19,502 nucleotides of DNA from CAYJAD01 sp964372165 (GCA_964372165.1 CAYJPT010000032.1:1-19502), one strand, 5' to 3'; counted from the stretch's first letter, positions 1 to 7,741 are shown. A program made the numbers and translations. The notes: generated by a model from the letters alone, not told the origin.

Positions 1-57
1 CAGAAAGGCACACTGCCTTCATTGGCCCTGTGGGACGCAAAAAAGCGTGGTTTTTAG
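1..57 (+). CDS. Possible 3' end of an upstream gene (partial)
   Basis: Reading from base 1 gives 18 in-frame codons (QKGTLPSLALWDAKKRGF) ending at a TAG at 55-57. The mix of residues is protein-like, but the stretch is too short to identify. From memory, cysteine synthase (cysK) lies next to cysE in related Desulfovibrio genomes, so it could be the tail of such a gene. That is inference only, and an open frame this short can occur by chance. Confidence 0.3.
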   Translation, partial: QKGTLPSLALWDAKKRGF

Positions 58-70
58 CTCTCATTCGGTG

Positions 71-100
71 TGCAAAGTAGGCACAATTGCCTACTTTGTA
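71..100. repeat. Perfect hairpin in the cysE leader
   Basis: CAAAGTAGGCA (73-83) is the exact inverse of TGCCTACTTTG (88-98), with a CAAT loop. A G-T and a T-A pair can extend the stem to 13 bp. There is no T-run on either side, so it is not a typical intrinsic terminator. It lies about 80 bases upstream of the cysE start and abuts a second inverted repeat. An RNA regulatory element, an mRNA-stabilising hairpin or an operator are all possible. Confidence 0.6.
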
Positions 101-152
101 AGGAAACGCACAATATGTTTTATGATTTGTTGATTTAATCAGCGTTTCCTTA
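99..152. repeat. Spaced inverted repeat upstream of cysE
   Basis: TAAGGAAACGC (99-109) and GCGTTTCCTTA (142-152) form a perfect 11-bp inverted repeat around a 32-base AT-rich spacer. The right arm ends about 15 bases before the ribosome binding site of cysE. As DNA it could be a dimeric operator with two half sites. As RNA it would form a long-loop stem just ahead of the translation start. It shares two bases with the preceding hairpin, so the two structures may compete at their junction. Function is not known. Confidence 0.5.
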
Positions 153-177
153 ATATAAATTTTTGCAAGGAGATAAT

Positions 178-1116
178 ATGAAAAAAATATCATCTCAACA
201 AACTAACCTACCGGCTTTGGATAAAATAGTAGAAGCACTTTGTGAACCAGAATCACTTGATGCTGTGTGGTACACTCCGGCTCGTAATTCACCAATGCCG
301 TCTCTTAAGTTGCTAGAAGAAATAATGCAGCGCCTACAGGCTGCATTATTTCCGGGATTTTTTAGTGTATCTCAGGTGCGGCGTGAATCTATGCGCTATC
401 ACTTGGCAGCAAACCTTGATTCAATTTATCATTTGCTCACGGAACAAATACGCTCAGGTGCATGCTTTGCTTGTGCTTGCGGTCAAGAAGGGGCTTGTCC
501 TACTTGTCGCAGTGATGCATCAAAAGCTACTTTAAAGTTTTTGCAATGCTTACCTGAAATTCGTCGCTTATTGGTTTCTGATGCCAAAGCTGCTTATGAA
601 GGTGACCCAGCTGCAACAAGTGCTGGTGAAACAATATTTTGTTATCCATCATTGCTTGCCATGACACATCATCGTATTGCACATGAATTATATCATTTAA
701 ATGTTCCGGTAATTCCACGTATTATATCGGAAATGGCCCATTCAAAAACAGGTATTGATATTCACCCAGGTGCACATATTGAGGAAGAGTTTTTTATCGA
801 CCATGGTACAGGCGTTGTAATTGGAGAAACAAGCATCATTGGTAAAGGTTGTCGATTATACCAAGGTGTAACACTTGGAGCATTGTCATTTCCTAAGGAC
901 AATGATGGCACTTTAACTAAGGGCATTGCAAGACACCCTATTCTTGAAGATAATGTTACCGTATATGCCGGAGCAACAATTCTTGGGCGGGTGACAATTG
1001 GAAAAGGAGCTATTATTGGTGGTAATGTTTGGGTTACAAATGACGTATCCCCAAGGTCAAGAGTTTTGCAAGAACATGCAACACATCAAAACCAAGATAA
1101 TGGTAATGTAAAATGA
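178..1116 (+). CDS. cysE: Serine O-acetyltransferase, EpsC-like long form
   Basis: This enzyme makes O-acetylserine from L-serine and acetyl-CoA, the first committed step of cysteine synthesis in the cytoplasm. The C-terminal half is a left-handed beta-helix of hexapeptide repeats with the family signatures DIHPGA (residues 194-199) and FFIDHGTGVVIGET, including D208-H209. A loop before RHPIL matches the acetyl-CoA side of the fold. The helical N-terminal part is long, as in EpsC-type proteins, and carries a cysteine cluster (C96, C99, C101, C107, C110). An ATG at 178 is chosen because AAGGAGA (167-173) lies just upstream. A TTG at 163 would add five residues but sits before that site. The product is 312 residues. 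The stop overlaps the start of a small lipoprotein gene by four bases (ATGA). Family assignment is firm; the role of the cysteines is unknown. Confidence 0.93.
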   Translation: MKKISSQQTNLPALDKIVEALCEPESLDAVWYTPARNSPMPSLKLLEEIMQRLQAALFPGFFSVSQVRRESMRYHLAANLDSIYHLLTEQIRSGACFACACGQEGACPTCRSDASKATLKFLQCLPEIRRLLVSDAKAAYEGDPAATSAGETIFCYPSLLAMTHHRIAHELYHLNVPVIPRIISEMAHSKTGIDIHPGAHIEEEFFIDHGTGVVIGETSIIGKGCRLYQGVTLGALSFPKDNDGTLTKGIARHPILEDNVTVYAGATILGRVTIGKGAIIGGNVWVTNDVSPRSRVLQEHATHQNQDNGNVK

Positions 1117-1229
1117 AAAAGTTAATTATCATTTTTATGCTTATATTTATAGCTTCAGGATGCGCTAAGGAAAAAATTCAAGTTCAAGCCAAGGGCGAAG
1201 CAGTTATTGGTGTGGAAGCAGGCAATTAG
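1113..1229 (+). CDS. 38-residue small lipoprotein coupled to cysE
   Basis: An ATG overlaps the cysE stop in an ATGA junction, so its translation is probably coupled to that of cysE. The product starts MKKLIIIFMLIFIASGC: two lysines, a hydrophobic stretch and a lipobox (A-S-G-C17), which predicts signal peptidase II cleavage and a lipid-anchored mature peptide of only 22 residues. The mature part runs CAKEK..., then ends in GEAVIGVEAGN, mildly polar with no other motif. I do not recognise the family. The lipobox, the overlap and the clean stop argue that it is real; its size means automatic callers may miss it. It could be an envelope peptide linked to sulfur metabolism or merely a co-transcribed neighbour. 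Confidence 0.65.
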   Translation: MKKLIIIFMLIFIASGCAKEKIQVQAKGEAVIGVEAGN

Positions 1230-1274
1230 CGCTTGTTTATATATCAAATTGTGTTTTTATCTTAATAAAGCCTC

Positions 1275-1509
1275 CTGCACAATTCATTGTGCGGAGTCTT
1301 ATGGAGCGTTGACAGCAGTCAATGCGACCGATAAATCAAGAGTCCTACCCGAAGGGCGGCGAAGCCGTTAGGCGAGGGGCGAGTCTTACGGATATATAGA
1401 GCAACGCAAGCGATTGATTTTCGTGCCTTTTAGTCCTGCACAGCAAATTTTTTGTTTTGAAAATTTTTTACAATTTTCACAAAATTATACTGAAAAAGTA
1501 ATTGTGCAG
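1275..1509. repeat. GC-rich island bounded by 10-bp inverted repeats, MITE- or REP-like
   Basis: CTGCACAATT (1275-1284) and its inverse AATTGTGCAG (1500-1509) bound 235 bases in the gap between the lipoprotein and the first glycosyltransferase. The left end also forms its own hairpin (GCACAAT 1277-1283 with ATTGTGC 1286-1292). Inside, about 1340-1385 is strikingly GC-rich for this locus. CCTA (1344-1347) and TAGG (1369-1372) enclose two adjacent small hairpins, CCCGAAGGG (1348-1356) and CGGCGAAGCCG (1357-1367). GAGTCTTA with a following GGA occurs at 1294 and again at 1381, suggesting an old internal duplication. No open frame or target-site duplication was seen. A non-autonomous dispersed repeat is the best guess; a structured non-coding RNA is possible. 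The rest of the 520-base gap is AT-rich. Confidence 0.45.
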
Positions 1510-1612
1510 AACTTTTTGATATCAGCTCAATATTCACATAATACCCAGCAGAGCAACAAAGAAAGCACAATGTAGTTAATGCTAATATCAAGATAAATTT
1601 GTTTTTAGTTTA

Positions 1613-1741
1613 ATGAAAAAATTGTATATTATTACAGTAATTTTGTTAGGGATGGTTTCAATTTGTATATTCCACAATAAAAATATTTACAAGTGTACAA
1701 AAATACTATACGTCGAAATACGGCACAGCAAAACAAAATAG
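1613..1741 (+). CDS. Doubtful 42-residue membrane-type small ORF
   Basis: An ATG at 1613 opens 42 codons to TAG, starting MKKLYIITVILLGMVSICIF, which reads like a membrane anchor or uncleaved signal sequence. A basic tail with two further cysteine-free stretches and one cysteine (NIYKCTK) follows. No ribosome binding site is seen before the start. The stop lies ten bases ahead of the glycosyltransferase ATG, and this stretch must also contain that gene's leader. It could be a real microprotein or just AT-rich leader sequence that happens to be open. Confidence 0.22.
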   Translation: MKKLYIITVILLGMVSICIFHNKNIYKCTKILYVEIRHSKTK

Positions 1742-1751
1742 AGAGTTAAAT

Positions 1752-2897
1752 ATGATAAAAAAAAATAAAGTACCGATAATATTTTCATCTGATAATAATT
1801 ATGTTGCTTATTTATCTGTAATCATGGCTTCGGTAATAGAAAATTCAAGTAGTGAAAATGAATATGAATTTATTGTTTTAGAAACTTCTATTTCTGAAGA
1901 AAATAAAAAAATATTGTCTTTGCAAATAAAAGATCAAACAAATTTTTCTCTTCGCTTTTTGAATTTAAGTTCATTAGTTAATAGTGGTGATTTCCATGTG
2001 GAAAAATGGTTCACTGTTGAAACGTATTTTAGACTTTATGTACCAAGCTTGTTAAGTGAGTACGACAAAGCTATATATCTTGATGTTGATATGATAGTGC
2101 TTGATGATGTTGCTAAACTTTATGATATTGAACTTGAAGATTATTCTCTTGCAGCAACTATTAATTTTGGTACAGTGCGACTTTTCCACGAAGAACCAGA
2201 GTGGAAAGATTATTTTGATAATACCTTAAAGCTTACTGATCCATATACATATTTTCAAGCAGGAGTGTTGGTGCTTAACTTAGCAAAAATGCGAGAAAAT
2301 AACGAAGAAGAACAATTAATGAAACTTACTTTGGAGTCACAATTTTGGTTTGTTGACCAAGACTCATTGAATAGTTTTTATCAAGGTAATATTAAATTTA
2401 TAGATCAGACATGGGACTTAGAACATTGGCTTGCACTGCGCGATGATGAATATCTAGATGATCACTTTAAGATGAACAAAGACATGCTGACCGTCTTTAA
2501 CAACGCAAAAGAAAATCCAAAAATAATACATTATGCTGGTAGCGAAAAACCATGGGCTGCACTTGATATGAACCTATCAAAGCCGTGGTGGAAATATGTT
2601 AACCAAACACCATATATAAATGATATATTAATAAATAAACTTGCTGCACAAAATGCAATTTGCACTAAACAAGGACAAGAATTGCGTAGCCTAGTTAATC
2701 AGCATAATTGTTTGTGGCTCGAACATAAAGAGCTAGAAAATAATTTCTCAAAACTATCCAATGAAGTTAATTGTTTACTATCTTGGAGAGAATCTTTGTT
2801 TAGTTTTCGCTTAAAAAGATTTATACGGGACAAGGTGATATTCAAGCTGCTTGGTCAAAAGGGTGGAGAATGGCTACTTAGTAAATTGCGGTTTTAA
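1752..2897 (+). CDS. GT8-family glycosyltransferase (LPS type)
   Basis: Probably transfers a sugar from a nucleotide donor onto a surface glycan or lipopolysaccharide core at the inner face of the inner membrane. The GT8 fold spans about residues 6-285. The N-terminal strand is VPIIFSSDNNYVAYLS. The metal-binding DxD is at D111-V-D113 (AIYLDVDM). YFQAGVLVLNL and DQDSLN follow, and the closing HYAGSEKPW is at 260-268, so all retaining-GT8 landmarks are present. Residues 296-345 look helical and coiled-coil-like. The last 32 residues are basic and amphipathic (RFIRDKVIFKLL) and resemble the tails of the next two genes. GAGAG at 1741-1745 serves as the ribosome binding site. It is first in a three-gene plus-strand cassette. 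Its GT8 domain is closely similar to that of the next gene, pointing to duplication. Donor and acceptor cannot be read from sequence. Confidence 0.9.
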   Translation: MIKKNKVPIIFSSDNNYVAYLSVIMASVIENSSSENEYEFIVLETSISEENKKILSLQIKDQTNFSLRFLNLSSLVNSGDFHVEKWFTVETYFRLYVPSLLSEYDKAIYLDVDMIVLDDVAKLYDIELEDYSLAATINFGTVRLFHEEPEWKDYFDNTLKLTDPYTYFQAGVLVLNLAKMRENNEEEQLMKLTLESQFWFVDQDSLNSFYQGNIKFIDQTWDLEHWLALRDDEYLDDHFKMNKDMLTVFNNAKENPKIIHYAGSEKPWAALDMNLSKPWWKYVNQTPYINDILINKLAAQNAICTKQGQELRSLVNQHNCLWLEHKELENNFSKLSNEVNCLLSWRESLFSFRLKRFIRDKVIFKLLGQKGGEWLLSKLRF

Positions 2898-3043
2898 GCA
2901 AAGTACCAATAGATAAAGTTAATAATATTGAGGTTGTATATTTATTAACGATATTTTGTAAAAACTCAGCACTAGAAAAGTTGGGCTTGTTTATTGAGTA
3001 AACTTTGCTGAACATGCTGATATAGTAGCTTTTGGAGAATTAA

Positions 3044-5080
3044 ATGCAATTAATAAAAATTTCAGATGAAGCAAAACAATGCTTAGCAAATTTAGCTATG
3101 TCGTTTAGAAATGTGTCAAAAATGACAATTTCTGAACAAGAATTTTTAACAGAGTTGATTATACAATATCGTCCTAAAAAAGTGTTAGAAGTTGGAGTTG
3201 CAGCCGGTGCCTCGTCCGTTGTTATGATGAATGCATTGGAAACTGCATCTAAGGATTATGAATTTTACAGTGTGGATTTGGTTGAGCAATATTATAGAGA
3301 GCCAAATAAGAAGACAGGTTATGTAGTTGAGGAGTATAAAGAGTTTGTTGAAAAAAGAAAGCTCTTTACAGGTGGGTTTGTAGGTAAATTCTTAGATGAA
3401 ATTGGTGATGGCATTGACTTTTGCTTAATTGATACAGCACATCGTATTCCTGGTGAAATTTTAGATTTTTTAATGATTTTACCCTATTTAACCAAGGATG
3501 CCGTAGTAGTATTACATGATACAAGTTTACATACTTGGGATAATGCTTCTTGTACTGCCAATGCTTTGTTAATGAGCGCAATTTCCGGTGAAAAGCTACT
3601 AAAAAAACAATATGGAGAGGTATTTTTTCACCCAGTGATTGAGCGTAGCGTAAGAATGCCTTTTCCAAATATAGGAGCTGTTAAGCTAGACGGCACACAG
3701 CATGAAAAAATTTGGGATATATTCAACCTTTTGATCCAAAATTGGTTTTATGAGTTGCATCCTACTGATTATAAAATTTTAAAAAACTGTTTGGCCAAAC
3801 ATTATGATGAGTACTATTTGCAATTTTTAGATCATATTTACGAATATCAAAATAGTATTTATGAAAAGTCTTTTATAGAAGATCCAGATGAAGATGAGAA
3901 TAAAATTTATAAACAAATTGATGAACAAGGCAGAACTAAAATCCCAGTAGTATTTGCAGCTAATAATCATTATGCTATGTATCTTTCAGTGCTTATATCC
4001 TCAATTGTTGTGAAATCAAATAAAGACAAAGAATATGAGCTAATTATATTAGAAACGGAAATTTCAAAAGAGTATAAAGATAAATTAAAATCGATTGTTT
4101 GTCACCACGATAATATTTCGATGCGCTTTATTAATTTAAGTGAAGAAATAGCTCAGTATAGCTTCCATGTTAATAAATGGTTTTCCGTTGAAATGTATTT
4201 TAGGCTTTATATGCCGAATCTCTTAAAACACTATAGTAAAGCTATCTATTTAGATGTCGATACTGTAGTTTGTGAAGATATTGCAAATTTATTTGAAATT
4301 GATTTAGAAGATTATGCCATAGGCGCAACTGTGAATTTGAGTTCAATAAGTCATTTTAATAATGATAAAAAGTGGCGTGACTATTACGTTGATATATTAA
4401 AAATAAATGACCCATATAAATACTTACAATCGGGTGTATTGTTAATGAATCTTGAAAAAATGCGTGAAAACAATGATCAAGAAAATCTTTTAGATTTAGC
4501 TTTATCATCAAAATTTTCATATCCAGATCAAGACACTTTGAACTACTATTACAATGGGCGCATAAAGTTTATAGATCAAGCTTGGAATATGGAGTGCTTT
4601 ATGCACATGTGGGATGATAAACATTTGCTAAAACATTTTGATAATAATCAATCCATGGTTAATAGCTTTAAGTATGCAAGAGAGAATGTAAAATTAATTC
4701 ATTATGATGGACCCAATAAACCATGGAATTCTCATAGTGTTGGCTTTGATGCACACTGGTGGGCACTTGTTAAATATTCCCCTTTTGAAAGAGAAATTAA
4801 GTTTGATAGAGCAGTAGGCCAAGTAACAAGTATAATGGATAATATACTTGATTTGCAGAGAAAAAATAATGAAATTATGGAGAAAATTCAAACAGAAGCA
4901 GAAGTTCAGCCAGTAGTAATACCTGAACCTGTTTCATGTTATTCTCGTGTGAGAGGTCTTATTCACCATAGTGTATTAAGGATAATGCCCGATGGGAAAA
5001 TTAGAACTTGTATGTTTACTGTTTTTAGAAAAGTTGAGAATGTGTTAAGGAAGATAAAACATACAGTGCTTGGTAAGTAA
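3044..5080 (+). CDS. Methyltransferase-GT8 glycosyltransferase fusion
   Basis: A 678-residue two-domain protein. Residues 1 to about 240 form a class I SAM-dependent methyltransferase of the Methyltransf_24 type. The SAM loop is EVGVAAGAS (49-57), the acidic strand YSVDLVE follows, then D130-T-A-H133, and H158-D159 ends the strand VVVLHDTS. Residues 299-565 are a complete GT8 domain: VVFAANNHYAMYLS, D404-V-D406, YLQSGVLLMNL, DQDTLN and HYDGPNKPW (553-561). A short heptad-like stretch follows and then the basic tail (632-678). The GT8 part strongly resembles that of the preceding gene, whereas the methyltransferase is absent there. GGAG at 3034-3037 is a good ribosome binding site. Likely role: add a sugar and O-methylate the same or a nearby glycan residue, perhaps as a cap. 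That role is inference; both domains keep their key residues and look active. Confidence 0.88.
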   Translation: MQLIKISDEAKQCLANLAMSFRNVSKMTISEQEFLTELIIQYRPKKVLEVGVAAGASSVVMMNALETASKDYEFYSVDLVEQYYREPNKKTGYVVEEYKEFVEKRKLFTGGFVGKFLDEIGDGIDFCLIDTAHRIPGEILDFLMILPYLTKDAVVVLHDTSLHTWDNASCTANALLMSAISGEKLLKKQYGEVFFHPVIERSVRMPFPNIGAVKLDGTQHEKIWDIFNLLIQNWFYELHPTDYKILKNCLAKHYDEYYLQFLDHIYEYQNSIYEKSFIEDPDEDENKIYKQIDEQGRTKIPVVFAANNHYAMYLSVLISSIVVKSNKDKEYELIILETEISKEYKDKLKSIVCHHDNISMRFINLSEEIAQYSFHVNKWFSVEMYFRLYMPNLLKHYSKAIYLDVDTVVCEDIANLFEIDLEDYAIGATVNLSSISHFNNDKKWRDYYVDILKINDPYKYLQSGVLLMNLEKMRENNDQENLLDLALSSKFSYPDQDTLNYYYNGRIKFIDQAWNMECFMHMWDDKHLLKHFDNNQSMVNSFKYARENVKLIHYDGPNKPWNSHSVGFDAHWWALVKYSPFEREIKFDRAVGQVTSIMDNILDLQRKNNEIMEKIQTEAEVQPVVIPEPVSCYSRVRGLIHHSVLRIMPDGKIRTCMFTVFRKVENVLRKIKHTVLGK

Positions 5081-5484
5081 AACTAATTGAAAAATGTTGT
5101 CAACCGTGTGAAATCATATTGTTAAAGCTTAACTAAGTTTAGTGAAATTTACAATTAGTTCTGCTGTAGTGTGATGGTATGTCATGGTAACAACTTTACA
5201 AACTTCGAAATTAACAGATGAATTAGTTGGCACTTAAAAATTTGATAATGTATTACAATAATCAAATTAAACATTATGAGTGATACAAGATAAATTGCCA
5301 GAAAAGTGTATTTAATGCTGTTTTACCAGCATTTATATTTGTCTATTTCCACTAAAAACAAATTTTACTCGAAAGTATTATATGTTGTCAGTGTCGGCAA
5401 ATAAAATAAAAACCATGTATAATAATTATACGTTGGCCTTTATTGGTGTTAAACTTTAGAAAATAAAGCATAGGTAATTAAATT
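5081..5484. other. Intergenic region between the two fusion glycosyltransferases
   Basis: These 404 AT-rich bases carry no supported gene. A 7-bp hairpin (AATGCTG 5314-5320, CAGCATT 5327-5333, loop TTTTAC) is followed by TATATTT and could weakly terminate the upstream transcript. A perfect TATAAT at 5418-5423 could be a -10 box for the next gene, but no -35 box is found at the right distance. The long gap and these signals suggest that the next gene can be transcribed on its own. Confidence 0.35.
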
Positions 5485-7617
5485 ATGCCCCAAATTTCAA
5501 TAATACTTCCTGTTTATAATACTGAACAATATTTAACACGTTGCTTGGATGCTTTGCTAGTACAAACATTTTCAGATTTTGAAGTTTTATGTATTAACGA
5601 TGGTTCTACTGACTCAAGCTTAGATATTTTAAATCAGTATGCCCAAAAAGATAGTAGAATACGGGTAATAACCCAAGAAAATCAAGGCAGTGGTGCAGCT
5701 AGAAATACAGGTTTATCACTTGTGCAGTCACCCTACCTAATGTTTTGTGATAGTGATGACTGGTATGAACCACAAATGTGTGAAATGCTCTATAATGCCA
5801 TTGAGGAGCATGATGTTGATATTGCTATGTGTAATGGAACAAATACTGGATCAAAGACCGCACCACATGCTAGTGAATTTGGAATTAAGCTTAAATTTTC
5901 CGGTTATGTAAAGCTAGATAGTATTAGTAAACCAAAGGTAAATGCTTTACTTTGGCAAAAGATTTTTAAGATGGATATAGTACGAAAATATGATGTAGGG
6001 TTTTACCCTGGTCCACATGACGATCATACCTTTGTCTTAAACTATATTAGTGTTGCCCATACTTGCTACGCACTTTCAGAAAGCTATTATAATTATTATA
6101 TTCGTGATGATTCTCAAACGGGTGAAGTTTATATTCGTACCGATGATAATATCAATATTATTTATGTTTATGAATACATAATTAATTTTATGAAAAAACA
6201 TGATGTCCTTGCTGACAATTTATGGATAACACGCACTTGTTTGGATTTATATAATTATTGGTATGGTATTATAGCCGCTGAATTCAAGGTTTCTTTTCAA
6301 GAAAAAGTGCTTTGTATGCTAACACACTCACATCAAGAAATTAAAGATATACTGTATCCATATCTTTTAAGTTATTTTGATACAGACATTACTAAAAATT
6401 ATTTTAATGAGCATCTTAGCAAAGAAGACAAAGAAAATTATCCCTATTTGTCAGTGTTTTTTAAGGATGAAGTTGAACCAGCGTTTACAAATAATAATGT
6501 CATTGTTTTCTCAGCAGATGATAATTCTCTACCATATTTATCCGTAGCGTTAGTTGCATTATTGCAACATGCTAATGCAGTAAATAATTATGATATTTGT
6601 ATTCTTTATGCGCAAATTTCTGAAGCAAATATTCAACAAACCAAGGATATGGTGAAGTGTGAAAATGTTTGCCTAAGGTTTATAAATATCCAGTCTTATT
6701 TGCACGAATTTGATAATCATAATGATTCTGCTTTAGCGATTGATATATATGATACTAAATATTTTAAGTTTTTTATTCCTAAATTATTTTCTAATTATGA
6801 TAGAGCACTGTATCTTGATGTAGATCAGCTTGTACTTACTGATATTGCCCCTCTTTTTGACGTAGATCTATGTGGTAATAAGTTAGGTGCTGTGAGCGAT
6901 GTTGAAATGTATTCACAATTGATTGATACGCAAACAGAAGATTATTTTAATGCACTAAGCTTAACCTACAGGGAAAAATATTTCAATATTGCACTTTTAT
7001 TATTTGATATTCCATCATTAAAACAAGTAGATTTGATGGAAAGATTGCACTCTTTCTTAGGTGAAGCTAGTAACACTGCGCTCACGGATCAATGCTTTTT
7101 GAATGTGGAGTTTAATAGCGCAGTTTGTATGCTTGATATGGCATGGAGTGTTTTGCCTGAAATATCAGAAGAAAAAATGGTGTTTCTATCAAAAACTCTT
7201 TTTGCAGCATATTTTAATAGTGTAAAAAATATGAAAATTATTAACTATGGTGCCAAGTCTAAACCATGGCAATTTTATGAAAATAAATTGGCTTATCGCT
7301 GGTGGCAATATGCTAGGCAAAGTAGCTTTTATGAAGTAATACTATTTAAGAATAGAGTCGCAACAAGCTCTACAGACCCAAGAGTTGGCGAATTTATGCA
7401 AAAAGTTTGGGATCTTGAATATAAAGTGAATATGCTTGAACAAAAACCTTCAACATGCACAGAGCAAAAAAACTGCTATGCAAATCTAAGAACTTTTATT
7501 CACGACAAAATACTTGCAAAACTACCAGAGGGTAGATGCAAAGATATGATTTTTGCTGTGCTTCGTAAGGGTGAAAATATATTAAAAAACATTAAAGCTG
7601 CTGTTTTGTCATCCTAA
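5485..7617 (+). CDS. GT2-GT8 bifunctional glycosyltransferase, GT8 part degenerate
   Basis: A 710-residue two-domain protein. Residues 1 to about 330 are a GT2 (GT-A fold) glycosyltransferase. They open with ISIILPVYNTEQYL, D39-G-S41 sits in the nucleotide pocket, and D89-S-D-D92 is the metal-binding DxD, so this half looks active. Residues 336-600 follow the GT8 pattern (VIVFSADDNSLPYLS, YLDVDQ with D445-V-D447, TDQCFLN). However, the conserved metal-binding histidine of the HxxGxxKPW motif is replaced by asparagine (N587, NYGAKSKPW), and the GVL motif reads YFNIALLLFD. A heptad-like stretch and a basic tail (664-710) follow; the tail matches that of the previous protein at about 19 of 47 positions. 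Only a weak ribosome binding site (AGGT 5472-5475) is seen. The likely role is surface-glycan extension by the GT2 half; the GT8 half may be a structural or acceptor-binding module. Confidence 0.87.
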   Translation: MPQISIILPVYNTEQYLTRCLDALLVQTFSDFEVLCINDGSTDSSLDILNQYAQKDSRIRVITQENQGSGAARNTGLSLVQSPYLMFCDSDDWYEPQMCEMLYNAIEEHDVDIAMCNGTNTGSKTAPHASEFGIKLKFSGYVKLDSISKPKVNALLWQKIFKMDIVRKYDVGFYPGPHDDHTFVLNYISVAHTCYALSESYYNYYIRDDSQTGEVYIRTDDNINIIYVYEYIINFMKKHDVLADNLWITRTCLDLYNYWYGIIAAEFKVSFQEKVLCMLTHSHQEIKDILYPYLLSYFDTDITKNYFNEHLSKEDKENYPYLSVFFKDEVEPAFTNNNVIVFSADDNSLPYLSVALVALLQHANAVNNYDICILYAQISEANIQQTKDMVKCENVCLRFINIQSYLHEFDNHNDSALAIDIYDTKYFKFFIPKLFSNYDRALYLDVDQLVLTDIAPLFDVDLCGNKLGAVSDVEMYSQLIDTQTEDYFNALSLTYREKYFNIALLLFDIPSLKQVDLMERLHSFLGEASNTALTDQCFLNVEFNSAVCMLDMAWSVLPEISEEKMVFLSKTLFAAYFNSVKNMKIINYGAKSKPWQFYENKLAYRWWQYARQSSFYEVILFKNRVATSSTDPRVGEFMQKVWDLEYKVNMLEQKPSTCTEQKNCYANLRTFIHDKILAKLPEGRCKDMIFAVLRKGENILKNIKAAVLSS

Positions 7618-7741
7618 CTTATTAGATATGATGTTAGCACGCATGCTCACTATAATATTTTTGGGCAGTAATTTTTATTGGTATTTAGTGCTATAAAGAT
7701 GTGTTTTTTTTGTGAGAAGAATTTGCACGTTACAAAAAAAA

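Noticed and set aside
163..177. Upstream TTG start for cysE adding five residues
   Set aside because: The added codons contain the ribosome binding site AAGGAGA that serves the ATG at 178.
1290..1430. Possible tRNA or known structured RNA in the GC-rich island
   Set aside because: No cloverleaf, anticodon arm, T-loop motif or CCA end could be found; hairpins are short and the layout fits a repeat better.
5292..5305. 14-base sequence AAATTGCCAGAAAA repeated at 11830-11843 in the galU terminator
   Set aside because: In an AT-rich 19.5 kb window a repeat of this length is expected about by chance, and the first copy is not part of a similar hairpin.
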